Part shown: piece after piece, positions 11,570 to 24,365 of the stretch
How positions within the stretch are numbered: position 1 is the stretch's first letter
Layout of the letters: the number at the start of each line of letters is the position of its first letter
Origin: Ilyonectria destructans
Lineage: Eukaryota; Ascomycota; Sordariomycetes; Hypocreales; Nectriaceae
Reading direction: 5' to 3'
Assembly: GCA_020740775.1 (NCBI GenBank)
Contig: JAHEWK010000009.1
Location: 2,108,001 to 2,172,000 of the forward strand
DNA length: 64,000 nt
Made by a program: the position numbers and the translations under genes
The notes under the pieces: generated by a model
Told to the model about the DNA's origin: nothing
What the model saw: only the letters and a program-made list of their open reading frames with translations
Database searches by the model: none

Positions 11570-13352
11570 CTATAGTTTGAACCCTCCCCTGCAGAGTGTC
11601 TGGAACACCATGTTCTTGTCGTATCTCTCCGATACAGCTTTCAACTTCCGATGGTTGACAACGCCATAATGGGCTAATACATGCTGGTGTTCTGCAGCAT
11701 TGTTCATCCAGATATATGATTCTAGGAGCCCTCGGGCGGAAGCCATCTCCTCGACTTCCGCAAGAAATCTCTTGTCGGCATTAAGGACAGCCTCGTCATC
11801 CGCTGCACTGGACCAGCCCGAATCCAAACATAGAACTTTCAAATGGTTAGAACATATTGATTGACAAAGGAACCAGGATTGCATTACTCAACTGTGGTAT
11901 TTCGGCGAGTCCCGTTGGATTTCCTCCCCGAGCGATCCCAGCCTTGACAGCGCTGACTGGCAGCGCCTGAAAGGCCAGAGTCAAACATAACCCGGGGATT
12001 GGCAAAATGTCCTGATAAGTCTCATCAAAGACTCTGACGATGTCTAAGTACAGAGATTTTGAAAGCCGCACTGTCAATGTGCCATAGTTGTACCTAATGA
12101 ACTGTCAGAATTGTTCTAGTCTTGTGTGTTGTCGCTTGAACATGGAATATTAATTATTCCAAAGCAATAGTACCTTTGGCCTTTCGCAAATATCAACCCC
12201 TCACTTGTATCAGGTATAGATTGAAAGAATGCTTGCGGTTTGACAGAGTTTTGGATAGGCTCTATGTCCAAGAAGCGATCCAGGACCTTCGGGTGAGCGT
12301 CATGAGATTGGTTGTTAAAAACCCCAACGGCAATGATGTGCAGCTGCTTTGCTGGTATCTTGATGATGGTTGGTCCTAGCTCGCTACCAAGATTGTTCTC
12401 AAAATCTTGCTCCTGGTAGTCTGCGAGGGCTTCCAAGACGTTGCGGATCTTGTCTGGAGTGTACATGAGGGCCCCACTCAAGATCATCTCTGGAAGCTGG
12501 ATTGTAGCAAGATCAAAGTGAGTGACAATCCCGAAATTATTTGACCCTCCTTTGAGAGCCCAGAAAAGGTCAGGATTCTCTTTTTCATTTGCGTTAATAA
12601 TCTGACCACCACTGGTGACAACCTCAAAGTTCAGGACTCCATCGGAGGAAAACCCAGCTAATCCAAGAAATGGAGAGGTTCCGCCTATGGGGATTCAATT
12701 AGAAATAGCACTTAAATCACTAGATTGCTGGAGCGGATCATCTTCAACTTACATCCAGTGAGGAGTCCGCCACAACCGACGTCTGCATAGCGACCTCCAG
12801 CAGCGGCCAGGTTGCATTTACCCAATTCTTTGTAGACCTGACCCCAACGACATCCCGCACCAATCCGTACGACCTTTTTCGTTGGGTTCAGTGTTATCTG
12901 GTTCAAGTTCTGAAGGGAAAATAAAATCCCTTCACTGCATGATGCCCAATGAGGGTGAGGTGTATGGCCTCCGCTACGAATGGCAAATGGAGTGCTGAAA
13001 AACTCGACCACCTTCAGCCCTTTTGCGACTTCCGATGCTGATTTAGGAGAGAAAATAGCAGGGGCCGCCAACCTGGCCCGTGTAGACCTGTATGTATCAA
13101 CACTTGATTCGTAACGTCTGTGGTCGCCAGTACAAACCAATTGGCATCTCTCTGTGAGATGTAGTCTTCATTGCTCTCCTTGGTAACGCTAGTTGGAATA
13201 AGTTTATCCATCACTAAAGCTGCCATGTTGGTGGTGGAGTCTTGGCCAGTCTGTTGCGATATAGCCGAAAATTGAGCTGCCTGATCCATGATGTCTTTGA
13301 CAGTGCTCTGACTTAAGTCAAGTCGGGCTAGAAACGTAGATAAGCCCTCCAT
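11570..13352 (-). CDS. BBE-like FAD-linked oxidoreductase
   Basis: This is a flavin oxidase of the berberine-bridge-enzyme type (FAD-binding PCMH domain). The joined product of about 470 residues comes from five exons. Exon 1 ends at DANW and splices to STRARLAAPAIF. Further introns follow GLLTG, FAKGQR and AEIPQL; each has GT-AG ends and restores frame. The FAD region carries AIRSGGHTPHPHW, whose histidine is the usual covalent flavin attachment site, and GGRYADVGCGGLLTG. FWALKGGSNNFGIVT is the second conserved flavin motif. The C-terminal BBE segment includes NNAAEHQHVLAHYG. No signal peptide is visible, so it may be intracellular, unlike many secreted relatives. Family members oxidise alcohols, form rings or dehydrogenate metabolites; the substrate is unknown. 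It is transcribed in the same direction as its two neighbours. Confidence 0.88.
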
Positions 13353-14198
13353 GTTGAAAGAATTGAAATAAGATTAGCGTTTTGCGGGTGTAGTAGATGA
13401 TCTTGGAAAGTATTGAGTCGAGTCTTCTCATCTAGTATCATGAAGATTGCTTGTACCTTATAGGTTGCCTCGTTCTTGATTTCTGGTGGCTTCGGACCTT
13501 TTGGTATTGTTTCCGAGCAGCGGATTGGGACGGTTCCGGGAATCCGGAAGTAAATGCAGGAAAGTAATCAATCAGCAGCTCTCAGAGGTGCAGGATACCC
13601 TTTCAAACTCCTTCTGCTTGAATCCAGAGCAGTTTCCTCCTCCGTAGACAACGTTTAGCGATTCTCGCAATCGTCGGAATAGCATCTTCCGGTGTCAGGT
13701 TCCGGTGCAGGCATTTCCCGGGCTAGAATCGGACCGTTTGTCTCCGCATCTTCGGAGTCGGTATTTTCGTAGGGTCACCTCGGTCTGATAGAGAACATTA
13801 TTCGTAAGTTACCACGAAGCTGATGCCGGGTTCCAAAAGGTGGATAGATGCCATCCACCTTTAAAATTCGATTCAAAAGCGAAGTCAAACTATGAATATG
13901 TTATTGGCCTGTATTCTAGATTGAACAAGGTTTAACTATGTGTAACATCACGGAGAACTAGATGAATGCGGAGAAATCTTGAATTTAGCTAGCTTAGGCG
14001 AGAGTGTTGCGTATAATTGACTACGCTCTGGCTAAAAGATAAGACTCGTCGTCCAAACTCAAGATGCAGTTCTTTCATTGCACATGAACCCCACCGCTCC
14101 CTGTGATTCTTGATACTGTCCAACTTCAGACGTACATAAAATTGGACGAAACTAGCTGTGGGACAGGCAGTTAGAGATTAAAAATCTCCCGTTGCGCA
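13353..14198. promoter_or_regulatory. CGG-rich promoter region upstream of the BBE-like gene
   Basis: No coding sequence is visible. The stretch from 13,490 to 13,790 holds many CGG triplets. They include TCCG-N5-CGGA at 13512-13524, CGGTTCCGGG followed by AATCCGGAA at 13531-13549, and TCCG-N6-CGGA at 13743-13756. The CGGTTCCGGG decamer is identical to one at 10811 upstream of the Diels-Alderase-like gene. Confidence 0.45.
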
Positions 14199-16154
14199 TT
14201 ATTCCGACTTTGTGATAATAACGGGGAGCGGCTCTTTTGTCAGTGTCAAATAACTCTCCGTGTTGTCGATGTACGCCTTTTTGTTAAAACCCGGGGCAAT
14301 TCTGAAGTCATAATATCGGAGTGACCTACAAGAAAGTGTAAGAGATTACCTCCATTTGATGAAATTGAGATTTCACTTACTTGACAAGGAAGATTCTGAT
14401 TTCCATCAGAGCGAGATGTCTCCCAACACACGCAAACACGCCCTGCGAAAAGGGAATAAATGCGCTGATGTTGTGAGCACCCTCAAACCCAGAGTCCTCA
14501 ATCCATCGTTCAGGGATGAAGTCCCAGGGCTTTTCGAAGTTGCGGGGGTCGTGGTGGAGTGTCCAGCCATGGACGCTGATTTTCGTGCCCTCTGGGACGT
14601 GCCTACCGTCAATTACAATACCTCCGGGCGTATCTACAACTCTCTGCATTCCATTAGGTCCCGGTGGGAGCAATCTCAGTGCCTCGTTGATACACGCGTT
14701 GAGATAAGGAGCTCGAATTGGGTCTCCCAGAACTGTCGAATCGAATTCGTCTTCGCTCTTGAAGATGTTTAGACACTCTTGTTTGAGTTTCATGTACGCA
14801 TTCTTATTGTGTACCAGCCAGTAGATGCAGGACCTGTGTAAGAAAGATAAGTCGGTGAATAGTAGAGTTTCCACCAAGTGGGTGCACTTACGCCATTGCT
14901 ACTGTCGTAGTATCACTGCCACCGACGATAATCATTCTCGATTCGGCTGCCAGACATTGTTTCGACAGAGCAGTCTTCGGGTTCTTCTCCCCAGCCTTCA
15001 AAAGAAACCCAAATGCATCAACCTCTTTCGACCCACTGTCTTCGATTCTCTTTTCTAATTGATCGTCGCCGAATTTCATGAAGGCAGCGGTATCCTTGCG
15101 ACGTCCCTGGTCCAAGGGCATGAGGGCTACCAGTGGCATAACCCAGGAGATAGCTGCTAGTGAAGCGACATATTCCAATACAGAGTGGATGTAACGGACG
15201 TAAAAATGCGTTCTCGCGTCTTTCAACGAGTTGAAGTCGACACCCTTGCGTATAGTTAGCATGCTGCGGTTAAGTATTGGTTTCAGCGTGTCGACGTACA
15301 AAGGCGATTTTCCCCATGACATCAAACCCCAAATACTCAACCCACCGCACAAGATCAAAAGGTTCTCCAGAGATTGATAGCTTGTCAAAGTTATCCAGGA
15401 GAATATCGACCAGTTCAAGGATGCGACCCTCATAGACTTTGAGAGCCCTTGGAGTGAGTGCGGCATCCCACATCTTCCGGCGCATCTTGTGGGGATGATA
15501 TTCCTGGATTGAAAAGAGAGAAGGATCGGGCTCATTCAATTGTTTGAAGTACCAGGGGCCTTTGGGAAACTTCGACCTTGCGCCGTGAATAACTGGTAAG
15601 TACTCGGGGTCTGCCACCGAAATTTCGTTTGGCCCGACTCTAATATAGTCACCATATTTCACATGCTGCTTGTTCAGATAGTGATGAGTCTGCCCAGTCC
15701 TTGCTACGTTGTACGAGTGCCACTTCGAGGTTGCTGCGAGGTTGTCGCCGGGAAATTTCCGGAGCGGGTTGAAGTAAAGCCGATAGACGATGATCGAGAT
15801 GCTGCACAGAAGTTTGGTCAATAATAAGTCTTGCGATACAAGGAAAGACTTGCCTCAGAGTAGCGAGATATATGACTATAGCCCCAGCTGTTTTCGCCAA
15901 GCGAACGTCAAGTAGAGAGACAGAATCGAATCGAGCTAGTAGAGTGGCATTGGACAGCCCGAAAGCCAGCAGCGTCAATAGGGCAAGTTCAGTGAGAAAT
16001 CGAATGATGGAAGGCTCGAATGTTTTGTAGCAAACATGGGCCATCTAAATTTGTCAGCTTCACTATGAGAATGAGTAGAGAGGATGAAATTTACCAGACC
16101 AAGGAATGCATATGCAGCTATCAGGTGCTGGTCAAACAGCTGAATGGGATCCAT
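14199..16154 (-). CDS. Cytochrome P450 monooxygenase
   Basis: This is a heme-thiolate monooxygenase anchored by an unusually hydrophobic N-terminus (exons 1-2, with several membrane stretches such as LALLTLLAFGL). It has six exons. The intron after YLATL has a GC donor (AG|GCAAGT...TGCAG), and splicing yields YLATLSISIIVYR. The P450 signatures are present: YFNPLRKFPG at the start of the fold, an I-helix GGSDTTT, the ExxR motif EALR, IPERW, and the heme-binding loop FSQGVFACVGRHLA with its cysteine ligand. The last exon continues past the heme loop as SLRYYDFRIAPG and ends at TAA 14199-14201. The start chosen is the ATG at 16154 (MDPIQLFDQH), because the longer open frame to 16304 adds only non-conserved sequence. 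The substrate is unknown. It lies in the middle of the 9-27 kb set. Confidence 0.9.
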
Positions 16155-16948
16155 AATGAGAAGCACTACGCACTCTGTGCTTGATACCTCAGAATACGTG
16201 TTCAAGAATTTATTCGGAAATATGTTGTTGATTTGGGAACGCCTTTCTGAGGCCAGCCTCCTCGCTATAAACAGGGAACAGTTTCGGATGTCGGAACGCT
16301 CCAAGAACTCCGGACGGTGAGGACCCGACTACGCAAGACCGGCCATGTTGATGACGGAAAAGATGCATTCCATCCGCCGGATCCAAGCGGATGCACGCTT
16401 ATTGACTGCGGGGAAATACTCCACCCGTTCAGGTCTAGATGTGTGCTACTCCAACGTGCCGTCATTCCCGGAATCGAGTAGAGCAGTCATTGTATTTTCT
16501 ACCCTGGAACCCAGGCACATTTCGGTACACCGTTGAAGAGTATGTGACAAAATAAATAAACCGGGAGAGAGAACATGATGGCGAATACGATAAGTGATTT
16601 TTTAAGTCGATGTGGTCGATTCAGAGACTGTCCAACTGGTGAAGGTATCGCTGACCTGAGCTTAAAAAGCCCTCGTCGATATCTGATCGGTAGCCGCCAT
16701 GAGGATTGACTTCGTCACACGAGATTAACCCCCTTATTCTCAAACTTCAAAAGAATAGTTAAATCGACATGAAATCACGCTTTATTGAGCAGTAGACAAT
16801 TTGATCAAAGCACTGATATGCCTTTTGCATGACAGGTGCGGTCGACGGCTATTAAAATGAAGCTTGGATGCATACTCTGTCTGACCGAATTCATTTGCAT
16901 GTATCCTGCCCAGACTGAAAATTTATGCTCCAGAATGTGCTGCTGGGC
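16155..16948. promoter_or_regulatory. P450 promoter region with CGG motifs
   Basis: No gene is visible. Close to the P450 start lie TTTCGGATGTCGG (16282 on) and TCCGCCGGA (16373-16381), with further CGGs up to about 16,520. The part near 16,600-16,948 is the 3' flank of the VOC gene. Confidence 0.4.
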
Positions 16949-17512
16949 TCATAAAACAAGAGATCTCGGTCCAATTTCTTTCCTTTTCTTAATGCTATCA
17001 TGGCCCTCACCACTCTCCAGTCGTTTAATCAAGTCCTCCGGATCGAAGTCGGTACCGATAGGATTCATGCTGAACGCCTCGGACATCATGAATTTAGTCG
17101 CATCTTCTGCACTGTCAAAATTGTCCACCTGAGTCTCAATCATGTTGCCGTCCGGATCCGTGTAGTATATGCTGGTTGTGGGCCCATGGTTGATGCAGAC
17201 GGTGGGTGTAATGCCCAGGGCTTTGCGCTGGGAATACGACAGAGCAAGGTCGTCGAGAGTATCAAAGGCAAAAGCAATATGCTCCAAGCCAACGAAACCA
17301 GGCACCTTGGCTTTTGTGCCAGGTATACCGACGATGGCTACACGGTGGTGTTCCTCATCATAGGTAAGAAATGACAAGGTATCGTTTTCGTAAGAGGCCT
17401 CGGCTCCGAGAAAGGTCTTGTAATAATCAACCATTGTTTTCAAATCTCCCGTACGAAGTACCACATGGGCGAAGCTTGAAGGGCTCTTGACTTTGACTGG
17501 CTGAGAAGACAT
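16949..17512 (-). CDS. VOC-family (glyoxalase/extradiol dioxygenase-like) protein
   Basis: The intronless protein has 187 residues from the ATG at 17512 (MSSQPVKVKSP). The frame stays open upstream to 17605, but that extension looks unconserved. It has two beta-alpha-beta-beta-beta motifs with the expected metal-ligand pattern: His in SSFAHVVLRT, His in VGLEHIAFAF and Glu in GNMIETQVDNF. SIYYTDPDGN is a standard VOC signature. Related fungal proteins are often labelled biphenyl-2,3-diol 1,2-dioxygenase type III, i.e. metal-dependent ring cleavage of catechols, but glyoxalase, isomerase or resistance roles also occur in this fold. Its place near a phenol-type FAD monooxygenase favours an aromatic substrate, by inference. 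Confidence 0.85.
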   Translation of the reverse strand: MSSQPVKVKSPSSFAHVVLRTGDLKTMVDYYKTFLGAEASYENDTLSFLTYDEEHHRVAIVGIPGTKAKVPGFVGLEHIAFAFDTLDDLALSYSQRKALGITPTVCINHGPTTSIYYTDPDGNMIETQVDNFDSAEDATKFMMSEAFSMNPIGTDFDPEDLIKRLESGEGHDSIKKRKEIGPRSLVL

Positions 17513-17993
17513 ATTGAAGAATGTAACCGATGTAAATGGGGTCCACGCCGATACAACCTGCAAAGTCGAAGAACACCCGCCTAAATAGCGATTATTGGAA
17601 GCCAACGACCGAGGAGTCTGGCCGTTTCGCCGCTCATTCCGAGCGTTGCTTTCGGAACAAAAAGATCCGGCCGCCTGCAGGTTCGGGACTTAATCAATCC
17701 GGCGGTGTGCCAAACTAACCCGATAGAGCATGTCGCCTCCGAGATGTCCTTTCCCCGCAATCCCCAGGTCTACTCGAAATAGCCGCAGAAACATTTGCTA
17801 GCCTGTCAGTCGGTATTCATTCAGCAAGTCAATGCTGGGGAACCAGGCTAGAGATGCAACCCCCGCATAATTTTCTGGCTAAGAGCTACCGGTGCTGAGG
17901 AGTACAGCATTGGTCAGCAAAACATTTCCTTATGACCGCCTGTCGGCCATGGGGGAATCCATCTTCCCGTTGCAATAGCTATCGACAGACATC
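17513..17993. promoter_or_regulatory. Divergent promoter between the VOC gene and the zinc-cluster regulator
   Basis: This 480-nt intergenic region serves two divergent genes. It holds a TTCCGA-N9-TCGGAA inverted repeat at 17637-17657, plus ATCCGGCCG and AATCCGGCGG nearby. Such a site could give autoregulation together with control of the VOC gene. Confidence 0.45.
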
Positions 17994-20974
17994 ATGTCCA
18001 ACGTACCAATGCCACAGAGTCCGCTCCCGGATGACGATGAAACAAGGGCTACATCGCCTCGAACTCCCAATGCGAAACGTCGGACCAAATCCAGTCAAGC
18101 GGTAGGGAGCGAACATCCCCAAAACAATTGGCCGCATCCGAGAATACTAACGCCATGACAGTGCGACCGGTGTCGAGCGAAGAAGATCAAGTGTGAGTCT
18201 GCTCAATCTACGCATTGATTGAAACTTGGAACTAAAGCTATTTCAAAGGCAATGGCGTCCGACCATGCAAGAGCTGCCTCGTAAGTGCTCCATCCACACC
18301 TAAAATTGCATCGCAATAATGAACCTGTTTCGTCAACAGGACAAGTCGATTCCGTGTCGCTACGAAACCATGACACGAAGAACTCGCGGGTCTGCCAAGG
18401 AACGAGCGAAACTTTTACAGGCACAGCTAGATCATGCTCAGATGTTGCTGAGAACCGCTGGGGTACTTGGCCCGACTATTGCAACACCAGCCTCACAGCC
18501 GCACGACAACACCCAAACTTGTATCGACGTTCTGTTGCAAGCAGCAAGCCTTCCCTCCAACCAACCAGATATGGTTGACTATTCGCAACCCATCTCTCAC
18601 AATAACGCCGATCAATGTCAGGCCCTCGACCAACCTCCTAGCAGAGAACCATCGCGCCAAGATGAACCTGAAAACACAGTCTCGTACCTTTTCTCCCCGC
18701 AACTTTCTTTAGACACGGACTCTGCTCAGATGAGCTCGATCTCAAACAGCCACGCCAACTCAGAAGTCCTACCGACCGCAACTCCAGATACAAGAAGAGA
18801 AACATTTAGTAGTACGGGTTGCGCCACGAACTCGTCCCACGAACTCGATCCCCTGGACACCATTATTGAAGGGCTTGGCCAGATTGAATCCCGGGGTTCT
18901 GTCGTATTCCAAGATGATGAAGGTGTCCCAGGAGTAGAAGAGCCAGTATGGAGCCCCCGTCTCGTCGCTGACATCTAACGCTAACTCCCTGTCAGCCCAG
19001 TCGGGATGAACACCACGGTTAGAATACTGCCTTTCCTCTACATGATTGCTTGGATATAATACCCGCTACATGAGTCAGGACTAATTGAACTAGGGCCTAC
19101 TTCCTACCTGTCAATTTGCGTCAATCCTGGCATCGGGTGGATAGCAAGCAAAATCGGACATTCCAACTTTACCAGCAGTGCTAAAACTCTCATGTCCTCC
19201 ATCGGCGGAAGGTTGAAGTTGCATAAACGATTGAGCAAAGAGAGAATTGAAGATCCCGATCCGAAGACGGCATGGAAATACACACGAGGTTGGTGATCTG
19301 AGAACGTCCCACTCGTTACGTCTTTAACGGCTCACTGATGTACGTAACAACTGCAGCATATTTTGAGGAGACCCCAATATCGACGTTTTATCTCATTGGC
19401 CGACAATCTTTTGAAGCACGCCTGATAAGACATATTGAGAACCCATTAGCCAGCCAGGAAGACAGTGTATGGTTCGCGATACGAAACATTGTTTACGCTA
19501 GCGGATGTAGGGCCCTGATGTCTAAAACTCATTCTTGGAGGGAATCCCAGTCAAAGTCGGGGCAGTACTTTGAAAACGCCCTGAGTGTTGAGACGGATCT
19601 CATCCACGGCGCATATGGAATATCTGCAATCCGGGCCCTCTTAGCTATGGTGAGTTTGAAGAAATGTGATCAAAGATGCGTCTGCGCTAACCAAGACCTC
19701 TGCCAGGCAATCTTTTCCGACGGAGGAGGCTGCCAGAAACTCGAATACATGCTCGTCGGGTGCGCTTTGCGGCTCGCCCAATCCAAAGGCTTACACCTAC
19801 GCTCCCACACATCAAGGATTTCTAAGGAGGAGGATACAAAGCGAAGCTGGCTATTCTGGTCGTTGTATTGCTTCGAAAAACACCTCTCATTTCGCTCCGG
19901 GCGTCCATCGGTATGCTGGGTGAGGTTTTATGCACTATCATATTTGCTAATATTTTGTATAGGCTATCAACGACGACGATATTAGTTGCGAACTTCCTTC
20001 CCAAGCACCCGATGGGAATCCACATAAACTTGAGTGGTTTCTATTGGTCATACGTCTAGCAAAAATATCCTCATCGATCATCCAAAACTTTTCGACGGTA
20101 AAGGCCCGCCAGCAATCCCTAACATGCGTAGCCAAGCTAGTACATGAACATGACCAAAAGTTACGAAGGTGGTTCGACGACGTTCCAGAGCTTTATAAGC
20201 AAAATCCTTCCGCCAAGACAATTGGATTGCCCAGTGGTATTCTAGATGAGCATCTTCACTACCTCTGTCTCTCCTACTACGGGAGCTTAGCAATCGTCCA
20301 TTGCATCTTTGGTCACCCTTGGAACGTTCCAGGTCCGGTAGACGATCAGGATGAAGCAGTTCGGGAGATGTTGGCTAGTAGCTATATAGCCCTAGCCGAT
20401 TGCTCAAGAGATATTATCCTCACTACAAGATCGATAAAGGTGAATTCAATGGCGCCAGTTTGGTATGTTTTATTAAGATGTCTCATTTTAATACACCTAC
20501 TTCTTTAGTGTGGTTCTACAACGGGGAGAGCTGCTTGCTGACATTTCCTCCCTTAGGCTTCTATTTTACTACCCCCTCGTGGGCATGATCAACATGTTTA
20601 TTTGCATCCTCAATTCGCCCAAGTCCGAGCACACATCACGAGATATTAGCTTATTGGAGACGGTGGCTGGGTATTTCGGGTATCTAGATTATGAGAGTGA
20701 CGGAGTGATATCCTTCTCATTCACAGCGAGTCTTGGGACCTGGGCTCGACAAGCCGTGTCGAATGCAAATGCGCAACAAGAGAGTCTGCTAGCTTCAGAT
20801 CCACATCGTGACTCGACTGGACAGACAGACTACGGAGATCTTAACTTCTTTGACGAGGTATTCACCCTTCTGCACATGTGTTTCCACTTCTAACTGTCAT
20901 GATAGATAGCCGATTTTGCCATTGATCAAATGGACCTTGAAGACTGGCCGATATTTTTGCCGCGCTTTTCATAG
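17994..20974 (+). CDS. Zn2Cys6 transcription factor, likely regulator of the 9-27 kb gene set
   Basis: The DNA-binding domain is split over three short exons that join as CDRCRAKKIKCNGVRPCKSC plus LDKSIPCRYE, a perfect C-x2-C-x6-C-x5-C-x2-C-x6-C cluster. A coiled-coil-like KERAKLLQAQLDHAQMLL follows. The middle homology region includes SDGGGCQKLEYMLVGCALRL and SWLFWSLYCFEKHLS, typical of fungal-specific transcription factor domains. Splicing is clear at most sites, including TRA|YFEE, RPS|AIND, VW|LLFYYP and FFDE|IADF. The product ends at TAG 20972-20974. The junction around 18,950-19,095 (from EEPVWSPRL to PTSYLSICV) is uncertain. This is the only regulator inside the set, flanked on both sides by its enzymes, and CGG-type sites lie in the neighbouring promoters. 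Confidence 0.88.
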
Positions 20975-21141
20975 ACTGGTTCATGCTGTTTAAGGATACT
21001 TGAGTTCTGAATTTTCCGATGTATTACTAAGATAGCCTAACTTCAACATTTGACAGCTCCAACAGCCCCCTCAATAACAATCCTGCCTCTGCAAATATGA
21101 TGCTCCTTCTTTGGCTTTGTGACTGATGCAACTGACCACTT

Positions 21142-23666
21142 TCATATTTTGCTAAACCTCGACTCTTCAATAGCCACAGCACCTTCTAGATCCAAGAAAC
21201 GTGCAAATTGCTTCAGACTCTCCGGGTTTGCCACAGAGCCTGAAGGCGTTACTTTCTTGCCGGAGACGATTTGCTTAACCGCCAACTCTATTTTCTTCCC
21301 ATTGACGGTGTAGGGGATGTCATCAACCTGGAAAATGAACTTTGGTACATGCCGGGGACTCAACGCGGAGCGGATAGCTGCCTTCGTAGATGCAATGAGA
21401 TCTGGTGTAAGACCCGATATTTTGTCCTTCATTTTGACAAATAGCAGTACTGTTTCGTCTTTGTCGCTAGGGCGGCGTTGTCCGACACAGATAGTATCCT
21501 CAAACTGCGATATCTTCGAGGTGACGGTGTAAATCTCTGCGGAGCCAAAGCGAACACCGGACGGGTTAAGAACGCCATCTCTGATGTAATGATACAATTA
21601 GCAAGTTGTCCGATTTTAGATTGCCTCGACCAAGAAGCCGGCGTGTTAATGAGACTCACGATCTTCCAAGCATTGTATAACCCCCAGTAGATGGCAAGAC
21701 AGAGACAAAGTCGCCCTGGTGCCAGATACTTGGCCCATAACGGTCGAAATATGCCGATTTATACTTCTCTTCACCGCCAGGACCCCAAAACTGAACGGGC
21801 TGACTGGGAAAGGGCTGTCGACAGACGAGTTCGCCTGAGTCCCCTGTGGGTTGAATTGATATATGAGAATCAGAGGACGAGTCGAACACATCGACAGCCA
21901 TGCCGAGTGCTGGCACCTGAATTTCACCTGCATAAAGCGGGGACGTCGGATCACCTCCAATGACTGCATCAATCACCCAGATTAATCTATACTGCAAATT
22001 TCAAGATTCAAGATTTTCAACTCACGAGCACATGCCAGGTCAGTTCCCCCACTACTGGAAATGAGATGAACGTTGGGTGGAAATGCATGGTCGTAGAACC
22101 ACTCGCAGACGTCGGGTTCTAGGACTGATCCTGTTGACGTCACAGTTCTTAGAGATGATAGGTCGACCATCTCTCCTGTTCTCTTTAGTAAAGACTTCTT
22201 TTGCCCAAGGGAAGCAGGTTGGCATACTTGGCTTCACATTCATCCTCTTTAAGTCAGATAGAAATCGAGCTGAAGTGCCGAACAGTGAGATCCTAAGAGT
22301 ATCAGTCAGTATGATGATCAGTACGACCGCGATTAGATAGAGTCTCCTTACTTTAGCTGTGATGCTAAACGTAATGTAACCATCGGGTCCGGCACGAATG
22401 GTGACCCGTCATAAATAACGATGCTGCCACCATAGGATAGCCCACAGAGGACCATGGCCCACATAATCCAGCCAGTCTGTTTCAAAAATTAGGGCTCGTC
22501 ATTGGATAAGGAAACCACCATACCGTTGTGTACTGGTAGATAATGTCACCTGGCTTGACATCTAGATGAAGCATGTAGTCTTTCTTGACTTGCAAGAGCA
22601 GGCCCTGCTTGTTGATTAGTATAACTCGACGCCTTAGCAGATTGTACCCACGCAAGCACTATGCACAATGCATTTTGGTGAGCCCGTCTTTAATCTGGTC
22701 AGTTCTGAATGTATAAACAGTTGTTGAATGCGCTGGTCTTACCGTTCCTGAAGAATACACGATAAATCCGGGATGACTGAAGGGAAGCTGAGCAAAGGCA
22801 AGTTCCCGTCCTGTGCCAGATGCCCCAAACTGTTCCCAGGTTTTTGTCACTGCACTCGGCTGGGGCACCATTGACCCATCTCTCTGGATAATGACAGCGA
22901 GCTTAAACTCAGACAGGGCCTGCAGTCCACCAATGCATTCGGCAGCTTTTCCTCTCAGGTCTCTCAACTTGCCATTGTAAACTACCGAGGCTTCGAAGAA
23001 TACCACCTTTGGACGTATCTGTGTCAATCGGTCCATGATGCCGGCCACTCCCATATCGGGAGACGATGTTGACCAGATAGCCCCAATAGATAGGGTTGCT
23101 AAACAGGCGACGATGGTCTCAACACAGTTCGAGATTATTGCAGCCACTCGGTCCCCAGCTTGAACCCCAAGTTGAATTAAGGCACCCGCGATGGCTTGTG
23201 TTTGGGCTTTCAGCTGCGACCAGGTCACTTTGTTCAAGTTGGAACCTCCTTCTCCGCACGCATATATAGCCACATCTGATCCTCGTTTGTTCTGGAATAT
23301 GTGTTCGGCGAAATTCATTCGGACGGTCGGAAAGAATTGAGGAGGAGGATATAAAAGCACATCTTCAAGCTGCAATACTCATCAGTAGGTAGTCACAGGC
23401 ATTTTAGAGAAACTCACGCTGTTCTGAATGACTTGCTCCGGCACCACTCCGGGCTTCAAGTTTTCAAAGATAAAAAGCTCTCTCCAGAAATCTGGGGCCG
23501 TTTTAGGATCAACTGACCATGCGTGAAGATCTCGATAGGTGGTGGGCCCAGGCAGTGAACTATTCATTTTCCCCGCGACATGTTTGCGGAATATGTCCAT
23601 ATTGGACTTCGAAGGCTCTGAAGGGGACCAGAGCAACCTCGGCTGCGCTATCTTTGAATGGTCCAT
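21142..23666 (-). CDS. Acetoacetyl-CoA synthetase
   Basis: This ATP-dependent ligase activates acetoacetate to acetoacetyl-CoA (ANL adenylating superfamily). It has about nine exons. Joined, the protein has the N-terminal LLWSPSEPSKSNMDIFRKHV typical of acetoacetate-CoA ligases, NFAEHIF and GAIWSTSSPDMG. The ATP-binding loop YSSGTTGSPKCIVHS is restored only after splicing across the intron that follows YSSGT. TSTGSVLEPDVCEWFYD and LISSSGGTDLAC are family-specific. DGVLNPSGVRFGSAEIY precedes the C-terminal lid, and the catalytic lysine lies in YTVNGKKIE. The product is about 670 residues, a normal length. The start at 23666 gives MDHSKIAQPR. It converges on the regulator gene (168 nt apart). 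In this context it could recycle acetoacetate released by ring breakdown, or supply acetoacetyl-CoA as a building block; both are inferences. Confidence 0.93.
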
Positions 23667-24365
23667 GGCTTATATCGACAAGTGAAAATTTCGTGGACAG
23701 GTTAGAGTTGCCGATTTGACGAGTTTTGCGTAATATCGTGAGGGCGAGTGGGGCATATGTTGGTGCTTCTTCGATATGGCGGAGACTTTATCTCATGCTG
23801 GACTCCCACAATGAAAGGAGCAGGAAGCGACTTAAATACGGTGTACTTATCATACAATGCCATGGTTGAGAGTGGGTCCAACAAATTCTCGGAAAAGGTG
23901 GTTCATGATCCGAAGCGGAACATGTTGTGACTTACCCGTGGTGTCGTCCATTTCTCCGAAAGTCCCCTGCCAAGGAAAATTTAGTCATCTCGGTGAGATA
24001 TGATGGTCAGGATACGCGATTTCCGATATCCAAAGACCCCTTCTAGGTATTTTATGAATAGTAGCACAGAAGTATAGAGTTCGTGGAAGTCAAAATGATT
24101 GGCCCTGTCACTACGTCGGGTTACTTTGCATCACTAACGTAGAAATTGCTGTATTGCCAGGACTGTCCAATCAACCAATTTTAAATTCAGAGTGGCAGTT
24201 ATTGAGCTATCATAATGGGTCGATAAATCCAGATGAAATCCATTTGGCCTTGCCCTGGGTCAGGTCCAAAACACTCCTCTGCCCACATGATTCATTTTCT
24301 CGAATTATCTTCTGTCAAGATAACAGTATCAGTCCACCCACTCCCTGGAAATTAAGTTATTATGG
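23667..24365. promoter_or_regulatory. Promoter region of the acetoacetyl-CoA synthetase gene
   Basis: No coding sequence beyond the flanking genes is visible. TCCGAAGCGGA (TCCG-N3-CGGA) lies at 23909-23919, preceded by TTCTCGGAAAAGG, about 240 nt upstream of the synthetase start. Confidence 0.35.

Noticed and set aside
18319..20893. Two separate regulator genes at 18.0-19.0 and 19.1-21.0 kb
   Set aside because: The first part has only the zinc cluster and linker, the second only the middle homology domain. They make sense as one gene, though the junction near 18.95-19.10 kb is unresolved.
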